This document shows positions 16,351-25,282 of a stretch of 43,616 nt of DNA, piece after piece (position 1 is the first letter of the stretch; each line of letters opens with the position of its first letter). The notes below the pieces were generated by a model. That model did not search any database and was not told the origin of the DNA. It saw only the letters and a program-made list of their open reading frames with translations. The position numbers were made by a program, and so were the translations under genes. Source of the DNA: Alphaproteobacteria bacterium. Its GTDB lineage: Bacteria; Pseudomonadota; Alphaproteobacteria; JAGPBS01. The DNA lies in the NCBI GenBank assembly GCA_018063245.1, contig JAGPBS010000014.1, positions 1 through 43,616 of the forward strand. The letters run 5' to 3'.

Positions 16351-19300
16351 CTATGAGGCGTGTGGTGTTTTTTCCCAATTGATCACAACATCCTGTTTCA
16401 CAAATCCCAATTTTTTGAGAACAGCAAGCACGTGGTCTCTTGTGATTTCGATTCGTACTTTATCAGTGTCACTTTCTTCATCATAATCGTAGTGAACGCC
16501 ATATTCTGCAGGATTGAGCTGGTTGTTTACCAGCCATCCGTAGTAGCCATCTAGAGCTTCATCTCCTTCAAAGACTTTAAGAGGTCTTTCTGATTGAGCG
16601 GCTTTGATTTGTGCGCTGGAGAGTTGTCGAGACTGATCCCCTTCTGCATGCGCATAGTTAGGGAGCAGTTTTAAATCCTCATTTGTTCTGAAGTGTTTTA
16701 AAAGTCTTTCAACGAGAAGTCTGGGGGTGAAATGCTTTTCAAAAGTCACCAAAATACGTTGGATTTGAGAGAAATGAGAGAAGCGAGAGATATCTTCTTG
16801 GAAAGATGTGAGTTTTGGAAAACCGAAAAGATCTCTGAGTACAAATTCAAAAAGTGCAGATCTATGTGCTCCATGGACCAGAATAAGACTTTTATTGTTG
16901 TACGCTTCATCTTTATAGCAGCGATGATTGTCTTCGCTGCAATTCACAGCCTGAATCAAGGCTGTATTCATGACATTATGGACAACGGCATTGACTGTAC
17001 TTTCAAAAGTACCATCTATTTGATTATAGCCAAGCAATAATGATTTAACAGCTGTATTAAAACCAGCGTCTTGTCCTGTTGGGCAGATAGTGAGTGCTTT
17101 CATGAGAATGCCAAGGTTGACACGAAAGAGATATGGATCTGTTATTTTTTCAAGAGCCTCGATCATATGTTTGAGCAAATTGATCCATTCAGGGATTAAC
17201 TCTTTGCTCGGCAGCCAAGGTGTTTTTCCTTTTTGTTCTTCTGCCGTTAAAGCGAGAAGAGATTGATGTTTTGTTGCGTCGGGTTCTTTTGCGTTTTCAC
17301 TTTGGATCTGAGTATTGATGAGTGTTTTCAAAAATCGCATAACAGTTACGGTTACTTTTTGAGTCGCTTCTGTTAAGCTCATTTTTGCATATTCAGAGCG
17401 ATCAAATTCCATTTGATCATTAGCGACAACGGCTTGAATCGCATAATAGTTAGGGCTTTTTTCGTCCACAAAATTAATTTGATTTATAAGGCTTTGAAAG
17501 CGAGTTGCAACATTTTGATGTGGCCATTCTAGAGTTGGAAATTCCCTTGGGGCGATCACTCTCAGATGATCTAAATGCAGCGGCTGACTTTTATCCTGTT
17601 CGAATAATTTATGTGAGAACTCAATGATAAGAGATATGGCTTCTTTATAAAGTTGAGGCGGCATTTGATCTAAGAATAAAGCAAGACAATAGTATATCAG
17701 ATCAGAATCATCTATTTTATTGAGGTTTTCTCTAATGCAATTTATCAGAAAAGCACTATTTTCATTCGGGGTCATGAATTTCGTGTAAATCGACATGAGA
17801 AGACAGGTGCTATGAAGATGATTAAGATTTTCATTGCTCGTCTCTATAATCAGTAATAGTAGATCTCTTGAGTATTTATGTGGCTGAAAAATTGCAATAT
17901 CTATCTTGCCTGTTTCCAGTATTTTGATGAGGAGTGTTTTCATTTTTTCTTTGAGTGCCTGCAGGCGTTCCGGTTGGTTTTTCAATTTTTCATAGAGATT
18001 CATTGAGAATTTCAGAGAGATATCTGAACTCATTTGATCGGTTATGATTAAGTGATAAATGTCTGAAGAATATTTTTCTTCAAAGATTCGATCTGTATTA
18101 ATGAACAGAAACTTGAGCGCAAGACCGGTCAGATCGTTAGATAATGGATATTTATCAAGATAAGTTGATACATAATTATAAGGAAGCTCAGCAACGAGAA
18201 ATCCATAAATATATGATGTTTTATTTATATTGGGGATAGGTGTTTCATGCATTTTTCTTAAAAATGCTCTTTTTTGAGGTGCTAATAAGGTGAGTTTTGA
18301 ATTAAGATCTAACTTTTGATTATTCTGTCTCTTCTTTTGGGCAATTTCATGTAAGAGAGATAGGTATACAAGACATTCAGGACTTGAGAGGTTATCGTGT
18401 AATTGATAATGTCTGCGTAAAAGATAAAGAAGGCACTCGAGATTTTTTTGACGGATATAGGGTGAATCTTGCGCGTTTTTTAGATCTGCTAGAGTTCGTT
18501 TTATTTTTTGGGTCATTGCATTTAGGAACTGTGCGATTTCCTCTCTATAAGCCAGATCCGTACCTTGAGAGAGTAAATCAGAGAAATAGGTAGCAAGCGG
18601 GATATCAAGGTGTGATACTTCTGTATGAGCAGAGAGCCTACTGAAAATAAATAAGGCATGGTTGTGAATCTGAGGGGCAATAGCCAGATCAGGATTCATT
18701 GTTTTTAAGAACAATAAATCGCTTAAATAGGAACCGCATGCAGGATTAGCTATATTTGTTCTGTTTTGAGTTTCTATTGACTCTAAGAGTTCTTGACTCA
18801 AAAGAAGTGCGCGTTGATTGCTCAGGTCACATGGGTCAGTTTGTTTTAGTTTTGCGATGTTTATCGCGCGTTGTACGCGAGGTTGACCTGGGTTCTCAAA
18901 GGAATTAAGCTCCGTAAAGATAGGATCTGATTCGCGGTAGATCTGAAAAGAGGGCTGAACAAAATAGGTCTGAATGATTTTTTGCATGACTTGATTTTCA
19001 GTCTTCTGAAAATAGACGTAAAGAGCGCTGATTCGGTCAAGTAAATGCTGTTCACTTATTTCAGCTAAAACACCGGAGGCTTTAAGTTTTGCCATCGATT
19101 GGTGAAATGTGTCTATATCTTTTTGAGATGGTTCTGTTGATGTTTTTTCAGATTGGGACTTGAGGTCTTCGAGACTTTCTATAATGTTATTTACAAAAGG
19201 AAGGAGGGCTTCTTTCTTTTGAATCTTAATCATTTTTACAATCAGAAAATTTCTTTCGGGGCTTGGCAATGTATTTAAGAAATCACGTAAATCATCTTGT

Positions 19301-20724
19301 TTGTCTTTAAACTGATCAAAAAAAGAATGCCATATCAAATCTTCATCATATGCTGAAAAGAAGTCTTGTCTCACTAAGCCATCAATGAGGCGTTCTGGTT
19401 GATTTGCTGAATATTCAACAAAGGCGCGTTTATCTTGAAGCAATTCTGCAGCAACTTTTTCATCAAATACTCCAAATGAGTCGGTTAGTCGGTGTAATAT
19501 TTTCATAAATCCTGTATAGAGCATGGAGATTAAGTATCCTGGGTGCTCTGTATTTGCAAATTGATCCTTGTAATGACGATAGAGAGATAGGCATGCCTCT
19601 CTCAGGATCTCCATTGGGTATTCATCTCTCTCGTGCGGTTTGGGCGGTGTGGATCTTTGAAGGTGTGCTATATAAAAACAAATAAAATGAGAGATTAAGA
19701 AAGGATCAAGAGCATTTTCGCCTGTAGACTGACTTGAAACATGAGTCAAAAGATGCTCAATCGCCGATTTTGTCATGCCGTCAGATTCTTCTAGAAGCGT
19801 CTCTTTATCCACCCTGTGTTTCAAGATTGCATATGAGGCTCTTGCGCAGTGAGGATGGCTTAAATCCTGACTGATTTCAGTCATTTCTTGTTGTACTCTT
19901 TTTAAAACCGAAAGGTCTAAAATAGTGAGAGTCTTTTCATCTTGCTTTGTTGGATCTTGTCCTTCAATCAGCGGTTTTAAGTCAGGATTAAAACATAATG
20001 ACCCATATAGAAAGAAGCATTCTCTATAGAGAGGATGATCTTCTTGGCATAAAATATGAGTTTGTACATAATTAAAAACAGCTTTAGCTGTTTGATTGTA
20101 ATGAGTGATCAGCTTTTTGAGTTCAACATAAGGTAAATTTAATAAAAAAAGAGCAATTTTATTCTTATGATCTAAGGTATCAGAAAGCCTGGTTTGAAAG
20201 AGTAGATGAATTTGACTGATGATCTGCTTGCTTTCGTAACTCTCTGTAAGGGGTTTCATAACGAGCGTGACTGCAATAGCGAGAGGGAAAAGAGGGTGAT
20301 TAGGCTGGCTGATCAGGGGGCGCATTTTTCCAAGGATGTTTTCACTTTCTAAGGGTGAATTGAATAGATGAAGAATTTCTTCAGCAATTTTATAGGGTTG
20401 TGCGTCACATGGAACGGCTCCATCCATCACAGCTAGTAAATATTGTTTGTGTTGTGCGGCAGCTCTATTCGATTCTTCAACAGCGCGACGAGGGGAATCT
20501 ATTCTGCTAGGATAATCAGGCGTTTGGTCGAGGTCGGCTCTCGGTCTTTTACGGCGAACAGTTCTTAGCCCAATGGTTTCATCTTCAGGTTGCGGGTTCG
20601 CTTCGGTTTGTGGTGCTGCACGTGGTTGCTCAGGATTAGCAGCGTCAATCGCCGGATTTTGAGGGGCTTGTGCATCTTGCTGAATTGGGTTGTCGTGATT
20701 TTGTATTTGATGAATATTTGCCAT
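16351..20724 (-). CDS. Very large orphan helical protein (1457 residues) with NLS-like motif
   Basis: I do not recognise this protein. Residues 1-85 are Gln/Pro/Ala-rich and probably disordered, with a basic cluster RRKRPR (57-62) like a monopartite nuclear localisation signal. From about 90 to the end it reads as continuous amphipathic helices rich in Leu, Lys, Glu and Gln, like a HEAT/ARM-type alpha solenoid, but I see no named repeat. No signal peptide or transmembrane helix is visible. The final region (about 1400-1450) is more mixed, with acidic EESDTDKVRIEI. The ATG at 20722-20724 has AAAGGATT upstream, so the frame is real and uninterrupted over 4.4 kb. It is a single gene, convergent with the Sco gene. 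Host-directed function is possible in a symbiont but unproven. Confidence 0.85.
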   Translation of the reverse strand: MANIHQIQNHDNPIQQDAQAPQNPAIDAANPEQPRAAPQTEANPQPEDETIGLRTVRRKRPRADLDQTPDYPSRIDSPRRAVEESNRAAAQHKQYLLAVMDGAVPCDAQPYKIAEEILHLFNSPLESENILGKMRPLISQPNHPLFPLAIAVTLVMKPLTESYESKQIISQIHLLFQTRLSDTLDHKNKIALFLLNLPYVELKKLITHYNQTAKAVFNYVQTHILCQEDHPLYRECFFLYGSLCFNPDLKPLIEGQDPTKQDEKTLTILDLSVLKRVQQEMTEISQDLSHPHCARASYAILKHRVDKETLLEESDGMTKSAIEHLLTHVSSQSTGENALDPFLISHFICFYIAHLQRSTPPKPHERDEYPMEILREACLSLYRHYKDQFANTEHPGYLISMLYTGFMKILHRLTDSFGVFDEKVAAELLQDKRAFVEYSANQPERLIDGLVRQDFFSAYDEDLIWHSFFDQFKDKQDDLRDFLNTLPSPERNFLIVKMIKIQKKEALLPFVNNIIESLEDLKSQSEKTSTEPSQKDIDTFHQSMAKLKASGVLAEISEQHLLDRISALYVYFQKTENQVMQKIIQTYFVQPSFQIYRESDPIFTELNSFENPGQPRVQRAINIAKLKQTDPCDLSNQRALLLSQELLESIETQNRTNIANPACGSYLSDLLFLKTMNPDLAIAPQIHNHALFIFSRLSAHTEVSHLDIPLATYFSDLLSQGTDLAYREEIAQFLNAMTQKIKRTLADLKNAQDSPYIRQKNLECLLYLLRRHYQLHDNLSSPECLVYLSLLHEIAQKKRQNNQKLDLNSKLTLLAPQKRAFLRKMHETPIPNINKTSYIYGFLVAELPYNYVSTYLDKYPLSNDLTGLALKFLFINTDRIFEEKYSSDIYHLIITDQMSSDISLKFSMNLYEKLKNQPERLQALKEKMKTLLIKILETGKIDIAIFQPHKYSRDLLLLIIETSNENLNHLHSTCLLMSIYTKFMTPNENSAFLINCIRENLNKIDDSDLIYYCLALFLDQMPPQLYKEAISLIIEFSHKLFEQDKSQPLHLDHLRVIAPREFPTLEWPHQNVATRFQSLINQINFVDEKSPNYYAIQAVVANDQMEFDRSEYAKMSLTEATQKVTVTVMRFLKTLINTQIQSENAKEPDATKHQSLLALTAEEQKGKTPWLPSKELIPEWINLLKHMIEALEKITDPYLFRVNLGILMKALTICPTGQDAGFNTAVKSLLLGYNQIDGTFESTVNAVVHNVMNTALIQAVNCSEDNHRCYKDEAYNNKSLILVHGAHRSALFEFVLRDLFGFPKLTSFQEDISRFSHFSQIQRILVTFEKHFTPRLLVERLLKHFRTNEDLKLLPNYAHAEGDQSRQLSSAQIKAAQSERPLKVFEGDEALDGYYGWLVNNQLNPAEYGVHYDYDEESDTDKVRIEITRDHVLAVLKKLGFVKQDVVINWEKTPHAS

Positions 20725-20870
20725 GTTGAATCCTTTGATTAAAATATAATTGTGTAAAATTTAGTTTATTATATGGGTAAATAAATTAATGTCAAGAGAT
20801 AAGTGTGGTTTGTGGGGGTGAATCTGTTTGCATTTTGTGGTTTTGTTTTATATGATTCGGATCAGGATGT

Positions 20871-20884
20871 AGAGCAGCTGCTCT
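20871..20884. promoter_or_regulatory. Palindrome AGAGCAGCTGCTCT upstream of PCuAC
   Basis: A 14-bp perfect palindrome lies 40 bp before the PCuAC start codon. It could be a regulator site or a leader hairpin. The surrounding gap (20725-20924, 200 bp) contains no other recognisable feature. Confidence 0.25.
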
Positions 20885-20924
20885 CGTTCAAGACTTTTTA
20901 TCAATAAGAATAAGGAATAAATCA

Positions 20925-21401
20925 ATGAAAAAATTGTTTGGAGCTCTTGTATTTTCTGTCGTTGCTTTGAGTGGGGCTGTTGCCGCTGCTCATGGATATA
21001 ATCATGGCGATGTAACAATTACGCACCCATGGACAAAAGAATCAGCAGAAGGTCAAAAAAATGCTGGTATCTTTATGGAAATCACAGCAAAAGGAATTGA
21101 AAAAGATGCACTGATCCGTGCTGAAACAGATGCTGCTGAAAAAGTTGAATTGCATGCTCACATTCATGAAAATGGGGTGATGAAAATGCGCGCTGTTGAG
21201 AAGATGGACATTGTCCCTGGTGAAAAATTAGAACTAAAACCAGGTAGTTATCATGTCATGCTTTTTAATCTAAAAAAGCCATTTGTGAAGGGGGAAGAAG
21301 TGCCAGTGACTTTGTACTTTGAAAAAGCCGGTAAGATTGAGGTTGTGGCTAAAGTTGAGGCTCATGATTTTAAAGGAACACATAAACATCACGCACACTA
21401 A
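20925..21401 (+). CDS. PCuAC periplasmic copper chaperone
   Basis: 158 residues. A signal peptide (about 1-21, ending AVAAA) is followed by the PCuAC beta domain. The copper-binding set H...MxM...HxM is present: H77 in VELHAH, M86 and M88 in GVMKMR, and H110 and M112 in SYHVML. The C-terminus is His-rich (THKHHAH), an additional metal-binding tail. PCuAC delivers Cu(I) to the CuA site of cytochrome oxidase together with Sco. The ATG follows AAGGAATAA. It is a single gene with its own downstream terminator. Confidence 0.93.
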   Translation: MKKLFGALVFSVVALSGAVAAAHGYNHGDVTITHPWTKESAEGQKNAGIFMEITAKGIEKDALIRAETDAAEKVELHAHIHENGVMKMRAVEKMDIVPGEKLELKPGSYHVMLFNLKKPFVKGEEVPVTLYFEKAGKIEVVAKVEAHDFKGTHKHHAH

Positions 21402-21423
21402 ATTTATAGCATTTTGGTATGTG

Positions 21424-21453
21424 AAAAGCCTCTTTTGTTTAAGAGGCTTTTTT
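21424..21453 (+). terminator. Rho-independent terminator after PCuAC
   Basis: Arms AAAAGCCTCTT (21424-21434) and AAGAGGCTTTT (21441-21451), with a 6-nt loop, end in a run of six T. It starts 23 bp after the PCuAC stop codon and separates it from the ATP synthase operon. Confidence 0.88.
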
Positions 21454-21509
21454 CTTGATCTATGAGCGAATACCCTTTTAAATGATCTATAAATTTATAA
21501 GGAAACACA

Positions 21510-21833
21510 ATGTCAGACAATAAAAAAACAGATCCGAAGCAACTTTTGAAGGAACTCGATTTGGCTGAACAAAAAAAAAATGCAAGGCCAGATCTGTCAA
21601 AAATCGATATGAAATCAAATAAAACCATAAGTTTAGCCATGCGCCTTGGTGTTGAAATACTCGCAGCACTTGCAATGAGTGTATTTATAGGTTTGCTTAT
21701 TGATCACTTTTTTGATACATATCCTATAGGATTTATTATTATGTTTGTCTTTGGAGCTTTTGCGGGCATTTGGAATGTCTATAAGGTTTTAGGATTTCAT
21801 AATAAAAATAATTCTGGTATAAACGAGAAATAA
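21510..21833 (+). CDS. atpI: F0 ATP synthase assembly protein AtpI
   Basis: 107 residues. A charged N-terminus (about 1-35) is followed by two transmembrane helices (about 45-65 and 72-93) with the block GLLIDHFFDTYPIGFIIMFVF, as in alphaproteobacterial AtpI. AtpI assists assembly of the c-ring. The ATG follows AAGGAAAC. It is the first gene of atpI-B-E-F'-F, 24 bp before atpB. Confidence 0.92.
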   Translation: MSDNKKTDPKQLLKELDLAEQKKNARPDLSKIDMKSNKTISLAMRLGVEILAALAMSVFIGLLIDHFFDTYPIGFIIMFVFGAFAGIWNVYKVLGFHNKNNSGINEK

Positions 21834-21857
21834 GAAAGTTTACAAAAGAGGAATATC

Positions 21858-22604
21858 GTGGCCAATCCCTTAGAACAGTTCAGAATTCAACCACTCTTGC
21901 CTGTGGAAGCAGGCGGTTACAATATCTCATTTACCAATTCATCAGCTTGGATGCTTGCAACAATCGGTTTGATTTTGTCAGTTCTGTTGATTTCATCGAC
22001 ACGAAAAGACTATATTCCTGGAAAATTGCAGAGCCTGGGCGAGATGTGTTATGACTTTATTGCCAATATGCTGAGTGAGAATGCAGGCCATGAAGCGAAA
22101 AAGTTTTTTCCCTTTGTTTTTTCTCTCTTTATGTTCATTCTTTTAGGAAATGCTCTGGGCATGATTCCTGGGGCCTTTACCTTTACAAGCCATATCATTG
22201 TTACTTTTGCTTTGGCCATGATCGTGTTTATCATGGTCACGATTCTTGGTTTTGTGAAACATGGCTTGAAGTTTTTAACTTTCTTTGTGCCGAGTGGTGT
22301 CTCGCCATTTTTGGCAATTATCATAGTGCCGATTGAGTTAATTTCATATCTATCACGGCCAGTTAGCCTATCGATTCGTTTGTTCGCGAACATGATGGCG
22401 GGTCATACGATGTTAAAAGTTTTTGCGGGTTTCTCTGTATCTTTAGGCGCTGCTTTTGGTGTTTTTGGATACGGAATGGGTGTTTTGCCAATTGTGATCA
22501 ACGTTGGTCTGATTGGCTTTGAGTTTCTTGTTGCTTTTTTACAAGCCTATGTCTTTACAATTTTAACCTGTCTCTATATTAGAGATGCGATAGAATTGCA
22601 TTGA
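21858..22604 (+). CDS. atpB: ATP synthase F0 subunit a
   Basis: 248 residues with a GTG start (21858) and AAAAGAGGAA upstream. Five to six hydrophobic helices are visible. The essential proton-path arginine is R174 in SLSIRLFANMMAGH. Other blocks are GNALGMIPGAFTFTSH and, at the end, QAYVFTILTCLYIRDAIELH. It forms the stator half-channels against the c-ring. It is in the operon between atpI and atpE; the F1 genes atpHAGDC are not in the window, as usual for alphaproteobacteria. Confidence 0.97.
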   Translation: MANPLEQFRIQPLLPVEAGGYNISFTNSSAWMLATIGLILSVLLISSTRKDYIPGKLQSLGEMCYDFIANMLSENAGHEAKKFFPFVFSLFMFILLGNALGMIPGAFTFTSHIIVTFALAMIVFIMVTILGFVKHGLKFLTFFVPSGVSPFLAIIIVPIELISYLSRPVSLSIRLFANMMAGHTMLKVFAGFSVSLGAAFGVFGYGMGVLPIVINVGLIGFEFLVAFLQAYVFTILTCLYIRDAIELH

Positions 22605-22688
22605 TTTTTTGTTAAAAAGGATCAAGTATCATTCCGATAATGGTTCGGGTAAATTGTTATCTAACAAAGAAAGAAAGTGAGGATAATT

Positions 22689-22913
22689 ATGGAAGTAGAA
22701 GCAGCTAAATATCTTGGGGCAGGTCTTGCCGTTATTGCATTGTTCGGCGTTGGTATTGGGATTGGGAATATCTTCTCATCGCTTGTCACTGCAGTTGCAA
22801 GAAATCCATCAGCGCGTCAGCAAGTGTTTCCAATTGGTATTTTGGGCTTTGCATTGACAGAAGCTGTTGCTCTGTTTGCGCTATTGATTGCGTTTTTGAT
22901 TCTGTTTCTTTAA
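22689..22913 (+). CDS. atpE: ATP synthase F0 subunit c
   Basis: 74 residues from the ATG at 22689, which has GTGAGGAT upstream; a GTG at 22677 is in frame but overlaps that ribosome site. Two hydrophobic helices form a hairpin around the polar loop ARNPSARQQ. Helix 1 has the glycine ladder GVGIGIG (20-26). The ion-carrying carboxylate is E58 in FALTEAVAL. There is no Na+-site signature, so protons are the likely ion. Followed by two strong hairpins before atpF'. Confidence 0.97.
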   Translation: MEVEAAKYLGAGLAVIALFGVGIGIGNIFSSLVTAVARNPSARQQVFPIGILGFALTEAVALFALLIAFLILFL

Positions 22914-22924
22914 AAAAACAGATG

Positions 22925-22950
22925 ATGAAAGGAAACTTTTTTCCTTTCAT
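22925..22950 (+). promoter_or_regulatory. Intercistronic hairpin 1, atpE to atpF'
   Basis: A perfect 11-bp stem ATGAAAGGAAA/TTTCCTTTCAT with a 4-nt loop begins 12 nt after the atpE stop. There is no terminal T-run, so it looks like an mRNA-stabilising or processing stem rather than a terminator. It could raise atpE expression relative to the b subunits. Confidence 0.6.
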
Positions 22951-22965
22951 GTGAAATGGAATTGT

Positions 22966-22998
22966 CTGAAAAGCAGGGTCGTTGACTTTGCTTTTCAG
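22966..22998 (+). promoter_or_regulatory. Intercistronic hairpin 2, atpE to atpF'
   Basis: A second perfect stem, CTGAAAAGCA (22966-22975) with TGCTTTTCAG (22989-22998), has a 13-nt loop. It lies 34 nt before the atpF' start, leaving that ribosome site free. Confidence 0.55.
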
Positions 22999-23031
22999 GT
23001 GGTTCTGAATATCTCTTAGAAGAGGTTTTGA

Positions 23032-23658
23032 ATGATACGTACAAAATTTCAATTGCCAAATCAGGCAAGATCATTTGCAGTGGTAATGGTTGGTTCCATT
23101 CTTTTGCCATTGACAGCGTTTGCGACTGAGGAAGCGCATGAAGGTGGTGGATTGCCACAATTGGCTGCTGATACATTTCCCAGCCAAATTTTTTGGTTAT
23201 GTTTAACCTTCGCTCTTTTATATTTAGGTGTGTCATATTTATTTGTGCCGCGTATTGAGAAGACACTCAAAAAGCGTGAAGATAAAATTGAACAGGATTT
23301 TGCAAAGGCGCGCACTCTGGCAGAAGAGGCTGAGGCTTTTCAAACAAAAAGAGATGAAACCCAAAAGATTGCTCATCAGAAAGCATTAGGCATTTTGCAA
23401 CATGCACAAAAGGAAGCGGCTGATCTTTTAATGGAGCAAAGTGAAAATCTGCAGGTTTCATTTAATGAAAAAGTTGTTCATCTTGATGAGGCTATGGCAG
23501 TTGTCAGATCGACTTATATGAAAGAGATTGAAGTAGTAGCATCAGACATTTGCGAGAAGATTGTTGCAAAATTATGTGGTGATTTGGTAACGCGGAGCGA
23601 GATTGAAAAAGCCGTTTCTGCGCATAAAAAACATGAGAATTTAAGGATAGCATGCTAA
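23032..23658 (+). CDS. atpF': ATP synthase F0 subunit b'
   Basis: 208 residues. A signal-like hydrophobic N-terminus (about 15-32, ending AFA) is followed by the block LPQLAADTFPSQIFW and the membrane anchor (about 53-73). A long charged coiled coil follows (about 78-200). The Pro/Gln-containing TFPSQIFWL entry to the anchor is typical of b' subunits of alphaproteobacteria and chloroplasts. The N-terminal extension before the anchor is longer than usual. The ATG follows AGAAGAGG. Its stop overlaps the atpF start. Confidence 0.9.
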   Translation: MIRTKFQLPNQARSFAVVMVGSILLPLTAFATEEAHEGGGLPQLAADTFPSQIFWLCLTFALLYLGVSYLFVPRIEKTLKKREDKIEQDFAKARTLAEEAEAFQTKRDETQKIAHQKALGILQHAQKEAADLLMEQSENLQVSFNEKVVHLDEAMAVVRSTYMKEIEVVASDICEKIVAKLCGDLVTRSEIEKAVSAHKKHENLRIAC

Positions 23659-24140
23659 TGATACAGACAGCAACATTTTGGCTCATTATTGCTTTTGCCG
23701 TTTTTCTTTTTCTGGCATGGAGAAAGATTCAGAATGCGGCTTCAGCAGGCGTTGACTCATATATTCAAAAGGTAAAAGCAAAAGTTGATGAAGCAGAGCA
23801 ATTCAAGCAAAGAGCAGAAGAGCTTTTACGTGATGCTGATCGTCAGTATATGAAAGCTCTTTCAGATGCAGAGACAATGATCTCTCAAGCAAAGGAAGAG
23901 GCAATTCTGATGAAGCAAAAAGCAGAATCAGATGCTGCACAGTTGGTTGATAAGTTTGAGAAAATGGCAGCGGAGCGAGAAAAGCAGCTGCAAGTTTCAA
24001 CCTTAGAATCATTAAAGCAAATGACAGCTGAATTGTCTCTTAAAGCATTAGAGCGCGTTCTTTCTGAACAATTGACAGATGCTGATCAAAAGAAAATGGT
24101 GGATGAGTCTATATCTCTGCTAGCGGCAAAGATCAGCTGA
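23652..24140 (+). CDS. atpF: ATP synthase F0 subunit b
   Basis: 162 residues. A short N-terminal membrane anchor (TATFWLIIAFAVFLFLAW, about 6-23) is followed by a coiled coil to the end, the peripheral stalk. Two starts are possible: the ATG at 23652, 4 nt after AAGGA, or the ATG at 23658, which overlaps the b' stop as TAATG. Either way translation is coupled to atpF'. It is the last gene of the operon here; a 343-bp gap with a palindromic element follows. Confidence 0.93.
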   Translation: MLMIQTATFWLIIAFAVFLFLAWRKIQNAASAGVDSYIQKVKAKVDEAEQFKQRAEELLRDADRQYMKALSDAETMISQAKEEAILMKQKAESDAAQLVDKFEKMAAEREKQLQVSTLESLKQMTAELSLKALERVLSEQLTDADQKKMVDESISLLAAKIS

Positions 24141-24483
24141 TTCTTTTATTACGTCATCATTGCTCTAGGAAATGGCGCGTCCAACACTGGTATGACATCC
24201 TTTTTGTGATGCCCGGACCTGTTGCCCTAAAGTTCAACACCACGTCATCCTGAACTCGTTTCAGGATCTATTTGGATTGACAAGGAGATGCCGAAACAAG
24301 TTCGGCATGACGTGTTTGTTGTTAATTCGCTAAGATCCCATCCTTCTAGTCTAAAGCTTCAGCGATACAGACGTCGCCTTTTAATAAGGCGTCTCTGAAT
24401 GACAGAAACGGATCATAGATTCTTTTCTATTATGAATTTCTCCCAGCAGTCTCAATAGTGTACTGCTAATTACATTAAAATTG
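24141..24483. other. Intergenic gap with remains of palindromic elements
   Basis: No gene is seen in these 343 bp. They hold the 74-bp inverted-repeat element described separately. An interrupted stem at about 24370-24395 (GACG..GCCTT/AAGGCGTC) has no T-run. The rest, including ATGCCCGGACC near 24210, is unassigned. Confidence 0.6.
24241..24314. repeat. 74-bp palindromic intergenic element (MITE/REP-like)
   Basis: Outer inverted ends CACGTCAT (24241-24248) and ATGACGTG (24307-24314) enclose two small hairpins, CCTGAA..TTCAGG and GCCGAA..TTCGGC. Related CATCCTG/CATTCCTG-type elements occur at 35934-36047 and from 43408, so it is a dispersed family in this genome. Confidence 0.7.
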
Positions 24484-25269
24484 TCATGATTCTCTTACTA
24501 TTTCACGATTCTGAGCGTGCACTCTGTTGAGTGCAAAAAGAGTAAGGGCGATTGTCAAAATTGTTGATACAGCCATTAGGAAAATCGGAGAGGCTGTTTC
24601 ATTAGTGATAACAAGTTGAAGGTTTCTTCGGTTTGTTCCAGTCTCTTGGCTTTTATCTGTTGCAAGTTCCAGCATGTATATTCCAAGCTGGAAGAGCATT
24701 GCTAGAAGAATATAGCTGTACCAGAAAACACCAGAGGGTGGATAATGAAATTGATAGGAGAATTGATCAAGAATGATTGTTTTGCGCTGATGTAATTTCT
24801 TTTCAAGAATACTATTTTTTTCATCGTTATTCAGAAACATCAATCCGTTTGTAATGTTGATTTTTTTGAGTTTTGGGTGTTGTAAAAGAGCTTCAATTGC
24901 AATGAATCTGTTGGATTTAAAGGTGATTTCTCTGAGTTCTGGGAAAAACTTGATCAATTTCGGTATGTCAATTTTTACCGTTTCTGTATTGATGTTAATG
25001 GTGAGATTGACAAGATTCAGCGTTGTATGATTGCGCAAAATATGAGGCAGCTTTTTCAAGAGTTCAGTGAAGGCTGCTGTTGTTGAAATAGTGACATGAT
25101 ATTCGGTAAGAAGGAAATAACTGTGCGGATCTTTTTCATCACAAAGATCTTTCAAAGTCAATGTTTTTGGTGCTGCCACAGATGTTTGATACCACTCAAC
25201 TCCAGTTGTTGGGAGATGTTTGCGATCTTGTACTTGATGCAAAGCAACAAGTGTACGTATATGAGACAT
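24484..25269 (-). CDS. LRR-like two-TM paralogue 1 of 5
   Basis: 261 residues, not recognised. It has the shared family plan. N-terminal LPTTGVEWYQ (19-28) is followed by an alpha/beta LRR-like region (about 53-145). That region includes EYHVTISTTAAFTELL, the repeat core FFPELREITFKSN (108-120) and the DEK box (149-151). YQFHYPPSG (172-180) precedes TM1 (about 182-202); a polar loop and TM2 (about 227-247) follow, ending NREIVRES. The ATG follows AAAGGAAAC. It is the last gene of the array, 13 bp after paralogue 2. With cytoplasmic N- and C-termini the loop between the TMs would be periplasmic (inference). Function unknown. Confidence 0.82.
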   Translation of the reverse strand: MSHIRTLVALHQVQDRKHLPTTGVEWYQTSVAAPKTLTLKDLCDEKDPHSYFLLTEYHVTISTTAAFTELLKKLPHILRNHTTLNLVNLTININTETVKIDIPKLIKFFPELREITFKSNRFIAIEALLQHPKLKKINITNGLMFLNNDEKNSILEKKLHQRKTIILDQFSYQFHYPPSGVFWYSYILLAMLFQLGIYMLELATDKSQETGTNRRNLQLVITNETASPIFLMAVSTILTIALTLFALNRVHAQNREIVRES

Positions 25270-25282
25270 GTTGTTTCCTTTG

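Noticed and set aside
16732-17040. 102-codon plus-strand ORF inside the 1457-residue gene
   Set aside because: It is antisense to a continuous 4.4-kb frame with a good start site and has no ribosome site of its own that is convincing.
24368-24397. Terminator between atpF and the LRR-like array
   Set aside because: The stem AGAC(GTC)GCCTT/AAGGCGTCT is bulged and neither strand has a T-run after it.
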